A stretch of DNA of 64,000 nucleotides. Source: Malania oleifera (taxonomy: Eukaryota > Streptophyta > Magnoliopsida > Santalales > Ximeniaceae). Position numbers and translations under genes: made by a program. The notes under the pieces were generated by a model, which did not search any database, was not told the DNA's origin, and saw only the letters and a program-made list of their open reading frames with translations. Positions 46,238 through 58,592 of this stretch are shown here, in pieces (position 1 is the first letter of the stretch; every line of letters starts with the position of its first letter). The stretch lies in the NCBI RefSeq assembly GCF_029873635.1, contig NC_080418.1:12999562-13063561 (forward strand), written 5' to 3'.

Positions 46238-48520
46238 CCTCTTGAAAGGTAGTTGGATCATTGCAATTAGTAAGGAAAGCATAAGATACTAACTCTTCAA
46301 ATCCATACCTTGGTGGAGGTCTGATAATGCGTCTGGATCTTTGTATATGAATATCATCGACTTGTTGGTTTCCCAAGCTAGAGCTCCCTGCAACCTCTGG
46401 ACCATGATCATTGTCATTGCCCTGAGCTTCCAACTCCACCTACACATCATGTTCATCACTGCCCCAGCTTTCTGGCTTTTGTTTTCGTTCATAACACTCT
46501 TAAGTACGCTTCACCATAGCTTTCTCATCAAAGACTACATCCCTGCTAATCACCACTTTGTTTCTACTGGGTCCCATGGCTTATATCTCTTTACACCCCC
46601 TAGATGTCCTAAAAGGATGCAACGAAGATACTTTGGGTCAAGTTTAGACCTCTCCTTACTAGGTATGTGAATATAGGTTGGACACCTGAATACCTTCAAT
46701 CCAGAGTAGTCTACTGCATTTCCCGTCCAAACATCTTCTGCCACTCTACCCTCTAGTGATGCCCTTGGAGATCGGTTTATCAAAAAACAAGTCATACTCA
46801 CTATCTTGGGCCAGAAGTTCTTTGGTAGCCCTATATTTAGTCTGAGACACCAAGCCGTTTCAGAAAGAGTGAGGTTCATCCATTCTACCACACCATTTTG
46901 CTGAGATGTCCGGCGAACTATAAAATGTCTCTTGATGTCATACTTTGCACAAAACTTCATAAACCGAGAATCAGCATACTTGGTCCCACTATCTAACCTT
47001 AAGTATTTGATTATCCTCCCTATCAGGTTTTCCACTTTAGCCTTCCAAATCTTAAACTTGGCAAATGCATCTGATTTGTGATGCATGAAGTAAACCCAAA
47101 CCTTCTGTGAGTAATCATCAATGAAACTCACATAATACACATGTCCACCCTTTGATGCAACTCTAACTAGGCCCCAAACATCTAAATGCACATAATCAAG
47201 AATACCTTTTGTCTTGTGTATGACTAATCTGAACTTTGCCTTATTCTGTTTTCCAAGAACACAAATCCAGCAAAATTCCAGCTGACATGATTTCAAGCCA
47301 TTCAAAAGTTTCCTCTTGTGTAGTTCCTTCATGTCATGTTCCCCCATATGCCCAAGGTGCATATGCCACAACACGATATAATATGATTCAGCATCTACGA
47401 CTACAGATCCACCTACAATGGTATTTCTCTGCAATGTGTGATATTCTCATCTAGTTTCTGCCCTTTCATTACAATTAGATTACCTTTCCATACTGTCGAA
47501 ATCCACCTTTGGGCTTGTAATTAAAGTCATTATAATTCAAAGTAGCAAGTGATATCAAACTCTTCCTTAACTCTGGCATATGTCTTACATTACACAACAT
47601 TCTTACAACGCCATCAAACATTTTTAACTTTACATTTCATATGCCAATGATTTTGCAAAAAGCATCATTACTTGTAAGAACTGATCCAGAATTCACTAAC
47701 CTGTAAATGCTAAACAACTCCTTGTTAGGAGTCATGTGATAAGAACATGCTGAGTCAAGTATCCAAGAGTCTGTTAGATTTTCCAACCTCATTGAAACTG
47801 ATAGAACATTACCATCACTACACACTGAACCTCCTTCTTGAACAACATTCACAGACTTGAAAGTACCATCATATTTCTCAGAATTTCCCTTCTTCCAATC
47901 TGAACACTCCAATTTCACATGCCCCTTTTTACTGCATTTATAACACCGGATTTCTTTCTTCTTTTTGGATTGATTTCTGGATTTCTGACTTGATCCATGT
48001 TTGGATTTTCCTATGCCTTGCTCGTTATTACCCTTTACCACAAGTCCTTCTCCTTCATCACATATTTTCAATCTTTGATGAAAATTTAGTAAAGCACTTG
48101 TTACCACTTCAAGATCAAGAGTTTATTTTCCCCACGTAAGAGTGGTCACAAGATTTTCATAGGTATGAGTCGAGGGCAAAGAGTTTAACAACATCAAAGC
48201 TTTGTCATCCTCATCAAACTTAACATTAACACTCATCAAATCACTAATAACTTGATTGAAAGCATTAATATGCTGATATAAGTTTGATCCTGCAACCATC
48301 TTAAGTATATACAAATGTTACTTAAGAAAAAACTTATTATTAAGAGATTTGGACATGTACCAGCTCTCTAACTTTCGCCATATAGCCGCTGAAGAATCCT
48401 CCTCTATTACCCAATAGAGTACTTCGTCGGCCAAACACAAGTGTATTGTAGAAGCGGCATTTGCTTGCAATTCTCCCTACATTGCCTCATCCATTCCATC
48501 CGGTTGAACACCAAGTAATG
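46238..48520 (-). pseudogene. gag, protease and integrase half of the outer copia
   Basis: From 48520 downward: gag body (ADEVLYWVIEEDSSAAIWRK-like, near 48400); zinc knuckle CYKCSKKGHVKLEC near 47910; protease SWILDSACSYHMTP near 47740 with Asp-Ser-Ala in place of Asp-Ser-Gly. Integrase (47434-46550) is open for 294 codons with LWHMHLGHM, CWICVLGKQ, the Asp in VHLDVWG, the Asp in LRLDSGTKYAD and the Glu in NGVVEWMN, so the DDE triad is kept. After 46550 the frame shifts, and the chain continues through PPRYGFEELVSYAFL to the CACTG junction. Other breaks lie near 48120, 47637 and 47440. Confidence 0.9.
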
Positions 48521-50261
48521 TGTAACGCCATGACCCTCTAGGTGGGCCCGGAGTGCTACTATACATACATAATATACATATCTCTAATACCATACATATA
48601 CAACCCGCCCAATTAAAGGAGATTCGGGTGTTCCATACTGATATGCATAATCATACATAGCAGAAAAACATAAACATCTATTACAAACTTACCAAAGTTT
48701 CTAACAGTTTCCTCTATACATCCATACATACTTAAAACATAATTTGTTATTACAATCCCTAAAAGGGTAACCTGACCAAAGCCTAGTACATATACAGGAA
48801 CTTACATGAACTAAAACAACACTACGCTCCAAAGTCCCTCTAGAAATATAGGACCGGTTTCCTATAGGATCTGAAACAAAGGTTGTATATTGGGGTAAGA
48901 TACTTGTTAGTAAAGCAGATCATATTATATCAATGTATGACAACATGAGTTTATTTTAGTAGAAGTAGTTAAACATTTAAAACATTCTCAATCCTGTAAT
49001 ATACGATCTATATATATATATAATTCCTACAATAGATAATTCAGCATCATTACAAGCGAGAGTTCCCAAGGTTAGGATAGGGTATAGGCTCATACACTGT
49101 ACAATCCCTCCGCTCGGTACTCAACCCTGTGACTTTGCCCATTTTAGTTTTTAAATCATGTATATATATATATATATATATATAGAACTCATCCCAGCTT
49201 TGAAACATCATAACTAAGTCATCTACTGCCCCCACGGCAAGGGTTGCGTGATAATAAATTTCTGATCTAGCCTTGTTCGTGTAGGCATTGTCAGGCATCA
49301 TGTTCTCTCCAGTCCGATTTGGCCATCACCACCTTGGCCCTTAAGTCGACCGGCAGCCCTTCGTACCAATCAACTATCTCGATACCCACACCAAAGAAAC
49401 TGTCATGTGGTTGCACTCTACCTCATATTCTAGCAACGATACCACGCTTGCTGATAATAACGAGCTTTTTAAGACTCTCTAATAATAAGCTTAGCTAAAG
49501 CTTTATTAGTAACAAGCTTTCTAAAGCAGTTCTAACATCATATATACAATTTATAATAAAAGTATATGAACCTATTTCATTCAATAAATCATCTAAACAG
49601 TTCCAGTATTTTTCACAAACTCATTCATACATTCTTTTATACATTCATTATGTGGTATAAACGGGCACACGCACTCTTAGTTTAACCCTTGCATACATAG
49701 CGCTCGATATTTAACCGACATCTTTTTTCTAGTATTTCTTGATAATCATTTGGAATTCAAGTTCCCATATTTCATAAACATGTTTTTCATTTCAATACAT
49801 TCCTATTTCATATCATATGTCACACTCATTTGGTTAAGTATACAATACATAGTAAAATGGTTCGTAAAATATCCTTTAAATTACAAACAAGAGTTTCAAG
49901 CATCTCCTACTTTAAGTTTAATGCAAATAAAGGAGTTTTGAGAAGTTTGGAGATCATACGCCAAAACCCTAATTTTTACCAAAATCGTAAAAACGACCAT
50001 TTTACTCGGTAGAATTTTCCAAATGAAAAGTCATAACGTACATATAAACATAAGCTATAGTTCTACCGGTTTAGTTTTCTAAACTAACTTATGTAAACAA
50101 ATCCCCTTACATATTTCCTGAAAAAACAACCCAAGATGCTCGAAAATCCAACCCTAGCTTTTTTCCAAGTTCGAGAACTCGCTCTACTAGACTTGTAGAT
50201 ATTCACTCCTTGATCCCCGTGGTAACTTCTGATCATTGAACCAGGCAATGATCAACGAAAG

Positions 50262-50308
<47 letters not shown>

Positions 50309-50513
50309 ATATATTAAAAAAACACATAACTTAACTCTTAAGTAACTAAAATATCTCCTCCAAGATATTTATATATAAATATAAAAAATATCTAAAAATA
50401 TATCTTCCAAGATATTTATTATATAAATATCTAAAAATATCTCCTCCAAGATTTTTATTATTATATTTATTTATTTATTATTTTATTTTATTTTTCAAGT
50501 TCGGGTTTTTACA
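48521..50513 (-). repeat. 3' LTR of gypsy 2
   Basis: 1993 bp from TGTAACGCCATG to GGGTTTTTACA on the plus strand. Contains (TA)n near 49160-49183 and (AG)n at 50268-50306. It adjoins the polypurine tract (minus strand AAGGAGGGGAGAT, 50514-50526). Confidence 0.92.
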
Positions 50514-50526
50514 ATCTCCCCTCCTT
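50514..50526 (-). other. Polypurine tract of gypsy 2
   Basis: The minus strand reads AAGGAGGGGAGAT immediately before the LTR start TGTAAAAACCCG; nearly identical to that of gypsy 1. Confidence 0.88.
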
Positions 50527-50530
50527 ATAA

Positions 50531-50550
50531 GAATTTCGTTCTCGAAATTT
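50531..50550. repeat. Small hairpin beside the gypsy 2 polypurine tract
   Basis: GAATTTCGTTCTCGAAATTT: a 7-bp stem AATTTCG/CGAAATT with a 4-base loop, in the same place as 27081-27100 in gypsy 1. Confidence 0.78.
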
Positions 50551-50837
50551 GCTAATTGTTTCCTAACCCTTCATCTTATCTGATACTGTTCCGACCCTAA
50601 GAAGAGTCGGCGGCTACCTACATAGCAACCCCATCCCAAGTTTATTACCTACCCTCACTTATGGCGAAGGAATGCCGTGGTTACAACATAATGTCTTGAG
50701 AGTTAACAATACCATACATAAAACTCCCAGAGACCATCCATACATAAACTCATATACAACTAACAACTAAACATACTTACCTTACCAAACATGCATATAA
50801 CTAACTCTTACCTAAAAATCATACCGGTCTATCTAGA

Positions 50838-51467
50838 TGATACCAACTATAACACCCTGGCCCTCTAGGTGGCCCCAGAGTGCTACTAACATACATAACA
50901 TGCATATCTTTGATAATAAACACAAACTACCTGCCCTAATAAGGGACATACGGGTGTATCATACTGATCTGTATTCTCATGCACAGCAAAAAACATAAAA
51001 GTTCATACATCTTCTAATAGACTACCAGAGTATTTAACTATTTCTTACATACATTCATACGTACTAAAACATAATTTGCTGTTACAATTCCCAATAGACA
51101 TCCTAGCCAAAAATCCAATACATATACAAAACTTACATAAACTAAAACAACACTACGTTCCAAAGTCCCTCTAGAAATCTAGGACCAGTTTCATGTAGGA
51201 ATTGAAACAAAGGTTGTATATTGGAGTGAGACACTTCTCAATAAGGAAGATCATATTACATTAGTGTGTAACAACATGAGTTTATTTCAGTAGAAGCGGT
51301 TAAACATTTAAAACATTCTCAATCCTGTAATATAGGAGATATATATATATATACAATTCCTACAATAGATAATTCAGCATCATTACAAGAGAGAGTTCCC
51401 GAAGTTAGGGTAGGGTATAGGCCGTTACACTGTACAATCCCTTCGCTTGGTACACAACCCTAATCAT
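50838..51467 (-). repeat. Internal LTR fragment with primer site in gypsy 2
   Basis: ATGATACCAAC (complement of a primer site) is followed by TATAACACCCTGGCCCTCTAGG, which matches the start of both LTRs (TGTAACGCCATGACCCTCTAGG) and stays similar for about 600 bp, to GTACACAACCCT. Pol then resumes. In the element's direction the order is pol, LTR R-U5 end, primer site, about 310 bp, polypurine tract, 3' LTR. Confidence 0.82.
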
Positions 51468-54420
51468 CACTAAAAAGCTATGGTTACTTTTGGCATATTT
51501 CTATTTCTAGTTCCCACGAAGCCTCCTCGACTGCATGATTACGTCACAGTACCCTCACTAACGGTATTTCCTTCGTACGCAACTTACGTAGCTTCTGATC
51601 TAGAATTTGGACTGGTACCTCCTCGTAAGTCAAACATCCCCTAACTCTAAGGGTTCATAGCTGATCACATGCGTAGGATCTGCTACATACTTCCTCAACA
51701 CTAATACATGGAAAACGTTATGAATTCTAGACAATACTGGGGGTAACGCCACTCGATAAGCCACTGGACCAATCATTTCTAGGATTTCAAATGGCCCAAT
51801 GTACCGAGGACTCAGCTTGTTTTTCTTTTCGAATCTTATCACTCCCTTCATCGGAGGAATCCTCAAGAATACCATATCTCCAATTTCGAACTCCAGCACT
51901 CGTTGGTGAGTATCTGTATAACTCTTCTGCTGACTTTGTGCCGCCCTAATCCTCTCCCTAATCAGCTCGACCTTTGAAGAGGCCTCCTAAATCAATTTCG
52001 ATCCTAAAATCTGCTGCTCAACTACTTTGTCCCAATACAATGGAGATCGACACCGACGACCATACAATGCCTCATATAACGCCATCTCTATACTGGCATG
52101 GTAGCTGTTATTATACGCAAACTCCACGAGTGGTAGGTGTCATATCTAGCTGTCCCCAAAATCCAGTACGTAGACCTACAACATATCCTCTAAAGTATGA
52201 ATAGTCCTCTCGAATTTTCCATCCATTTACAGGTGAAATGATGTACTGAATGTGAGTTGCAATCTCAAGACATCCTAAAACTCTTCCAGAAACGAGAGAT
52301 AAAACGTGAGTCTCGAACTGAAATGATAGAAACTGGGATGTCATGGAGTCGTACTATCTCTTGCACATATAGCTCTGTCAGCCTATTCAAAGAATAGCTG
52401 ACTCTGATGGGAATAAAATGCGCAGTCTTTGTCAGCCGATCTACTACAACCCATATAGCATTCTATCCATACACCGCCGTAGGTAACCCCAATACAAAAT
52501 CCATCGAGATATGCTCCCACTTCCACTTGGGAATGTCAAGTGGATGAAGTGGTCTGCTGGCCTCTGGTGCTCTGCCTTAACCTGGTGATATATCAGGCAC
52601 TGCTCTATGAAACAGGCAATCTCTTTTTTCATGATAGACCACCAGAAAGATTCCCTCAAATTCCTATTCATCTTCGTACTTCCTGGATGTACGGTGTAGA
52701 GCGAACGATGTGCCTCCTCGAGAATGACCTGCTTAATCTCGACGTCATTCGATACGCAAATCCTGCTGTGAAATCTCAATATCCCCTCACCTGAGATGCT
52801 GAAATCCTGCTTCAAACCCTCCTGAGCCCCCTTCCATAACCTCTATCAGCTCTACGTCTTCCTTCTAAGCAGCTCTGATTCTTTCCTGCAAGGCTAGCTG
52901 AACAACTAAATTGGCAATGAACGCCTATGGATCCTTGTCCACCAACTCCACTCTCGGCCTCTCTAGATCCATCATGATCTAAGGCTACATAACAACTGTT
53001 GAGACCAATGCATCCACTGACTTCCGATTCAAAGCATCAGCTACCACATTAGCTTTTCCTAGGTGGTAACTAATGGTGTAGTCGTAGTCCTTAATTAGTT
53101 CTAACCATCTGCGTTGCCTCATGTTCAACTCCTTCTGGGTGAAGAAGTATTTGAGGCTCTTGTGATCCGTATAGATCTCACACCTTTCACCGTATAGGTA
53201 GTGCTGCCAGATCTTTAGTACAAATACAATAGCTACTAGCTCTAAATCATGCATAGGGTAATTCTTCTCGTACTCTTTAAGTTGACGAGAAGCATAAGCT
53301 ATAACATTTCCCCCTTGCATAAAAACAAACCCAATTCCCTTTTGGGATGCATCACTGTAAATCACATAATCATCCACTCCTAACTGAATGGTTAATACTG
53401 GAGCTGTGACTAAATGTTGTTTCAACTCCTAAAAACTCTGATCACATTCCTCAGTCCACTCAAATATACTATTCTTCCTTGTAAGCTGCATCAGAGGACC
53501 TGACAGTTTAGAAAAGCCTTCGACGAACCGATGATAATACCCGACCAGACCCAAGAAACTCCAAACCTCATGCACGTTCCTCGATCTCACCCAGTCCACC
53601 ACCGCCTCTACCTTGCTAGGGTCCACTGATATCCTTTTCTTGGGCACTACATGCCCTAGAAATGCCACCTATTCTAACCAAAACTCGCATTTCTTCAGTT
53701 TAGTGAATAGCTTCTTCTCTCTGAGTACTTGCAGTACTAGCCTCAATGACTTTCATGTTCTTCAGAACTCCTAGAATACACTAGGATATCATCTATGAAT
53801 ACCACAATGAACCAGTATAAATATTCATGAAACACCCTGTTCATCAGATTCATAAATGTTGCAGGTGCATTCGTCAAACCGAATGGCATAACCATGAATT
53901 TGTAATGGTTGTACTGAGTTCGGAAAGCTATCTTTGGTACATCCTCCGCTTTCACCTTCAGCTAGTGATACCCAGATCGCAGATCAATCTTAGAAAAGAT
54001 TTGTGTGCCCTGAAACTGGTCAAACAAATCATCAATTCTGGGTAACAGGTATTTATTCTTTATCATCACCTTGTTAAGCTCTCTGTAGTCGATGCAGATC
54101 CTCATCAACCCATCCTTCTTCTTTACAAACAGTACCGGTGCTCCCCAGGGTGAAACACTCGATCGGATGTATCCCTTATCTAGTAGCTCCTGTAATTGCT
54201 TCTTTAATTCTCTTAATTCTGCTAGAGTCATACGATTCGAAGCTTTTGATATTGGCGTCGTAGCTGGAATCAACTCTATAGCAAACTCCAACTCACGATC
54301 TGGAGGTAATCTTGGTAAGTCCTCTAGGAATACATCTGGGAACTCGCTTACTACAGAAATCTCCTCTAGCTTAAGTTCTTCTTTCAGCGTTTCTTTCACA
54401 TACGCCAAGTACCCCTAGAA
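51468..54420 (-). pseudogene. gypsy 2 pol: RT, RNase H, integrase, C-terminal domain
   Basis: RT begins near 54408 with [16 protein letters not shown], then the [15 protein letters not shown] segment near 54140, DLRSGYH near 53965, MPFGLTNAP near 53880 and catalytic [13 protein letters not shown] near 53790. RNase H has YSDASQKG near 53350, [19 protein letters not shown] near 53230 and [11 protein letters not shown] near 53030. Integrase zinc-region CLIYHQ is near 52600 and core pieces follow to 52111. The C-terminal KLSPRYIGPFEILE (51800) is followed by LRTKEIP and LWRNH-like residues near 51550, a chromodomain-like tail. Frame breaks at about 53960, 53740, 53428, 52980 and through integrase inactivate it. 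Confidence 0.9.
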
Positions 54421-54426
54421 TCCCTC

Positions 54427-55934
54427 CTAGAGTAATCTGCTAGCCTGGATAGCTGAGAAGATCCGTGGTGTAGAACGCACACACAACCCTTCAAACTTGA
54501 ATTCCTGCTCCCCGGGAGGCCTAAATATTACCTCTTTCATGTGGCAATCAATACTGGCATAACTGGCTGATAGCCAGTCTATACCCAAAATGACATCAAA
54601 CCCATGCATATCAAACATAATAAGGCTAACTAGTAAAACTCTCCACTGAATCTCTATTGGGAAATCCCGAGTCACCTTATTACAGACGACTACTGACCTT
54701 GACAATGTAGCCACTACTAAATCATCATCTAACTGTTGCACATCTAATCCACATAGTTTGACGAATCCCTGGGAAATAAAGGAATGCGTCGCTCCTGAAT
54801 CAAATAATATGACAGCTTTATTCCAAAGCATATAAATAATTCCTATGACTATATCCCCAGTGTCCTCTGCATTGCTTAGAGTTAGGGAATACACCCTTGC
54901 TTGGGTTGTACCCCTCTGATAACCACCACGTTGCACCTAAGGACCTCCTCTATAAGGTTGCTGTGGGCCAGCATTGCTCCTCGCCATGCTACAATCACAC
55001 ACCAAATGCCCTGTCTTACCACACCAAAAGCAAGTGCCTAAACCCAACAAACACTTCCTTGGATGATGCTTGCCACAAGAAGGACAAGCTGGGAACGATG
55101 GGGAACTCTGAGATGTACCACCACTGGTCTCTCGCCTCTGGCCTTCGCCACAGTTAGATTTCTTCCAAGTGCCCTGCCTCGCACCTAAAAAAGACTTGGG
55201 AGGCACTGGCCACTTCTTCGGGATCTGGTACTCTGTGTCCTCCAGCAGGCTCTCTTTTGTTATAGTGGCTTTGTCTACCAGAGTAGCGAAGTTCTAAATC
55301 TACAGGATTGTTGTCTATTTCTGGATCTCCTTTTTCAATCCCCTCTGAAACTTCCAGACCTTCATTGCCTTGTCAAGTATCATAAATGGAGCAAATCATG
55401 ACAACTCCTAGAACCTGGCAACGTACTACTGAACTGTCAGTTGCCCCTACGTCAAAGTCATAAATTCCTCAATCTTCGCATTTCTAATTGTGGCTAGGAA
55501 GTACCGCTCAAAGAATATTTCTCCGAAATGGCCCCATGATATCGCCATTGGTATCGGTCGATGCTCCTCTAGCATCTTTACTTATTCCCACCATCTCTCC
55601 GCCTCACCTGCCAACTTAAATGTTGCAAAGGACACCTTATGCTTCTCCGTGCAGTTCAAGACATCCAGGATCTTCTCGATCTCCCGAATCCAATTCTCTG
55701 CTCGGAACGGGTCTGCATTTCCTACAAAGGCAAGAGGCTTCAGTCGGGTAAACTGATCAATGGAGCATCCCAACTCAACTGTGGGACGGCCCTACCCCCT
55801 ATTTGTTTTCACCACCTTAGCCATAAGCTCCTGCATGAAGTCCGTAGTACAACCGTGGAGTCACTACCAGCCTCATGGTCGGCTCCCTCACTGCTATTAC
55901 CTCCAATGTTGGCAATATTATCCCTGGACTCCAT
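54427..55934 (-). pseudogene. gypsy 2 gag and protease
   Basis: The likely start is the ATG at 55934 (MESRDNIANIGGNSSEG). The capsid part DQFTRLKPLAFVGNADPFRAE is near 55750, with a segment ending WWE at 55582. Two zinc motifs follow: CPSCGKHHPRKC near 55100 and CFWCGKTGHLVCDC near 55030. Protease (54936-54427) has VILFDSGATHSFISQGF near 54820, with Asp-Ser-Gly, and stays open for 169 codons. Stops occur near 55780, 55580, 55207 and 54936. Confidence 0.88.
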
Positions 55935-56339
55935 CCTAAAGAAACAATTGAGAAGATTATTTAGAATTTTAATACCCTACATATCTGCTACAACTACAAT
56001 ACCATAAAACTCATTTCCCTAAATTAACATTCCTAATACTGACATACTTTACTAACTCAACATTCTCATTCTAACTCAAGTTCTGCCTCTCCACTTGGAA
56101 ATAAAACCGTTGATGGATTGTCGTGATTTTTCGAATCGTCGACTAACCCAAAAAAACACAGAAGCCTATCAATGGATTTCTGTCTCCGGGTCTACAAAGC
56201 AAAACTCGAAGATCTTATTCTCGTCCTACACTCAAGTAAATTCTGGTTTACAGAAATCTAGCAACCTAAGTTCTGAGCATTTCCATAACCAGGCAGTGTG
56301 AATCTTATCACACTTCCGGCTGGCTATGGCTCTAATACC

Positions 56340-56560
56340 AACTGTAACGTCCCCCCTTTTGGGCGTTGTCACTTTCCTTATGGGTCTTGCACCCATGGCA
56401 AAAATGAGTACCTATCAAAGCACTCGCTACGAGTGGGGAACATTAACTGCCCCAAACCAGCAAGCCCCCTAGCGGAGAGACCTACTTCGCCACGATCATT
56501 CATAAGTGAGAGTTCCCGGGGATTAGGAGACATTAGTTGTCCCTTTGCTCTGATATCAAC
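56340..56560 (-). repeat. Extra 221-bp primer-site-bounded segment of gypsy 2
   Basis: Starts CTGTAACGTCCCCCC and ends GCTCTGATATCAAC just before the true LTR start TGTAACGACCC. A second primer-site complement, GGCTCTAATACCAAC, ends at 56341. The segment is therefore framed by two primer sites and begins like an LTR, but otherwise differs from the 5' LTR, apart from a GAGAGTTCCCGGGG-like motif also found in the LTR. Confidence 0.75.
56547..56558 (-). other. Primer-binding site adjoining the gypsy 2 5' LTR
   Basis: The minus strand reads TGATATCAGAGC, one mismatch to TGGTATCAGAGC, two bases from the LTR end. Confidence 0.85.
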
Positions 56561-58270
56561 TGTAACGACCCAACCCTTTAGGTGGGCTTGGAGTGCTACT
56601 ATACATACATAATATACATATCTCTAATACTATACATATACATATCCCAATTAAGGGAGAATCGGGTGTTCCATACAAATAGGCATAATCATACATAGCG
56701 GAAAAACATAAACATCTATTACAAACTTACCTAACCTATTTCCTTTATACATCCATACATACTAAAAACATAAACTATTATTACAATCCCCAAAAAGGTA
56801 ACCTGACCAAAGCCCAGTACATATACATGAGCTAAAACAACACTATGCTCCAAAGTCCCTCTAGAAATCTAGGACCAGTTTCCTATAGGACTTGAAACAA
56901 AGGTTGTATATTAGGGTGAGACACTTCTCAGTAACGTAGATCATACTACATCAGTGTGTGACAACATGAGTTTATTTCAGTAGAAGCAGTTAAATATTTT
57001 AAATATTCTCAATTCTATAATATAGGGGATATATACATATATATAATTCTTGCAATAGATAATTCAGCATCATTACAAGCGAGAGTTCCCGAGGTTAGGG
57101 TAGGGTACAGGCTCATACACTGTACAATCCCTCCACTCGGTACTCAACCCTGTGACTTTACCCATTTTAGTTTTTAAATCATGTATATGTATACAGAACT
57201 CATCTCAGCTTTGAAACATCATAAATAAGTCATCTACTGCCCCCATGGCAAGGGTTGTGCAATAATAAAGCTCTGATCTAGCCTTATTCATGCAAGCATT
57301 GTCAGACATCATGTTCTCTCTAGTCCGATTTGGCCATCACCACCGTAGCCCTTAAGTCAACCAGTGGCCCATCTTACCAATCGACTATCTCGATACCCAC
57401 ACCAAAGAAATTGTCATGTGGTTGCACTGTACCTCATATTCTAGCAACAATACCACTCTTAGTGATAATAACAAGTTTTTTAAGGCTCTCTAATAATAAC
57501 TTATCTAAAGTTTTATTAGTAACAAGCTTTCTAAGGCAGTTCTAACATCATATATACAATTTATAATAAAAGCATATTAACATATTTCATTCTATAAATC
57601 ATCTAAGCAATTCCAGTATTTTTCACAAACACATTCATACATTCTTTCATACATTCATTATGTGATATAAACCGACACAGGCACTCTCAGTTTAACACTT
57701 GCATACATAGCGTTTATCTAACCGGCATCTCTTTTCTGTATTTCCTGATAATCATTTGGAATTACAGTTCCCATTTTTCATAAACATGCTTTTCATTTCA
57801 ATACATTCCTATTTCATATCATATGTCACTCATTTGATTAAGTATACAATACAAAGTAAAATAGTTCGTAAAATATCATTTAAACTGCAAACAAGGGCTT
57901 CAACCATCTCCAACTTTATGTTTAATGCAAATAAAGGAGTTTTGAGAAGTTTGGGGATCATACGCCAAAACCCTAGTTTTTACCAAAATCGTAAAATCGT
58001 AAAAACAGCCATTTTACCTGGTAGAATTTTCTAAATGAATAGTCATAATGTACTCATAAACACAAGCTACAATTCTACTGGTTTAGTTTTCTAAAATAAC
58101 TTATGTAAACAAATCTCCTTTCTTATTTCCTAAAAACAACCCGAGACGCTCGAAAATCGAACCTTAACTTTTTCCCGAGTTTGAGAATCTGCTCTCCTGG
58201 ACTTGTAGACATTCACTCCTTGATCCTCGTGGTAACTCTGATCGTTGAATCAGGTAACGATCGGCGAAAG

Positions 58271-58301
<31 letters not shown>

Positions 58302-58470
58302 TTATATATTAAAAAATACATAACTTAACTCTTAAGTAACTAAAATATCTCCTCCAAGATATTTATATATAAATATCAAAAAAAATATCTAAAAATGTCT
58401 CCTCCAAGATATATATTATTTTATTCATTTATTTATTTATTATTTTATTTTCCAGGTTCAGGTTCCTACA
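56561..58470 (-). repeat. 5' LTR of gypsy 2
   Basis: 1910 bp from TGTAACGACCC to GGTTCCTACA on the plus strand, homologous to 48521-50513 with many substitutions and indels. A shorter (AG)n tract lies at 58274-58301. Confidence 0.92.
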
Positions 58471-58475
58471 TAATG

Positions 58476-58592
58476 TCTTTCCCATTCCTTGTGGCACAAA
58501 ATGTCTTTCACTCTCCTCTGCCATAAACCAATGTTCCCGGTTCCATCAAATTTGACGATGTCAAATCTTGTAGAAGACGATCCTGATGCCAT
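58476..58592 (-). pseudogene. N-terminal gag piece of the outer copia
   Basis: ATG at 58592 opens MASGSSSTRFDIVKFDGTGN, the conserved start of TNT1/Tork gag proteins, followed by GLWQRRVKDIL. It runs into the TAATG duplication and continues at 48520. Upstream of the ATG there is no leader, primer site or LTR, so the 5' end of the element has been lost. Confidence 0.85.

Larger units (their letters stand above)
48521..58470 (-). mobile_element. Tekay-like Ty3/gypsy element (gypsy 2) in the outer copia gag
   Basis: LTRs at 48521-50513 and 56561-58470; perfect duplication TAATG at 48516-48520 and 58471-58475. The minus-strand gag-pol has chromovirus domain order. LTRs differ at many positions, including small indels, so it is an old copy. 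Two extra pieces of LTR/primer-site sequence (50838-51467 and 56340-56560) are unusual and are described separately. Confidence 0.93.
19989..58592 (-). mobile_element. Outer Tork/TNT1-type copia element, split by two insertions
   Basis: Reading from right to left, the pieces are: gag N-terminus (58592-58476), gag to integrase (48520-46238), RT to RNase H (22273-20700), polypurine tract and 3' LTR (20628-19989). The joins are exact: the gag frame crosses the TAATG duplication around the gypsy 48521-58470, and the pol frame crosses the CACTG duplication around copy B. Without insertions the element would be about 4.6 kb. The 5' LTR and primer site are not found; homology stops within about ten bases upstream of the gag ATG. 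Frameshifts and stops in several places make it inactive. It is the oldest layer of the nest. Confidence 0.85.
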
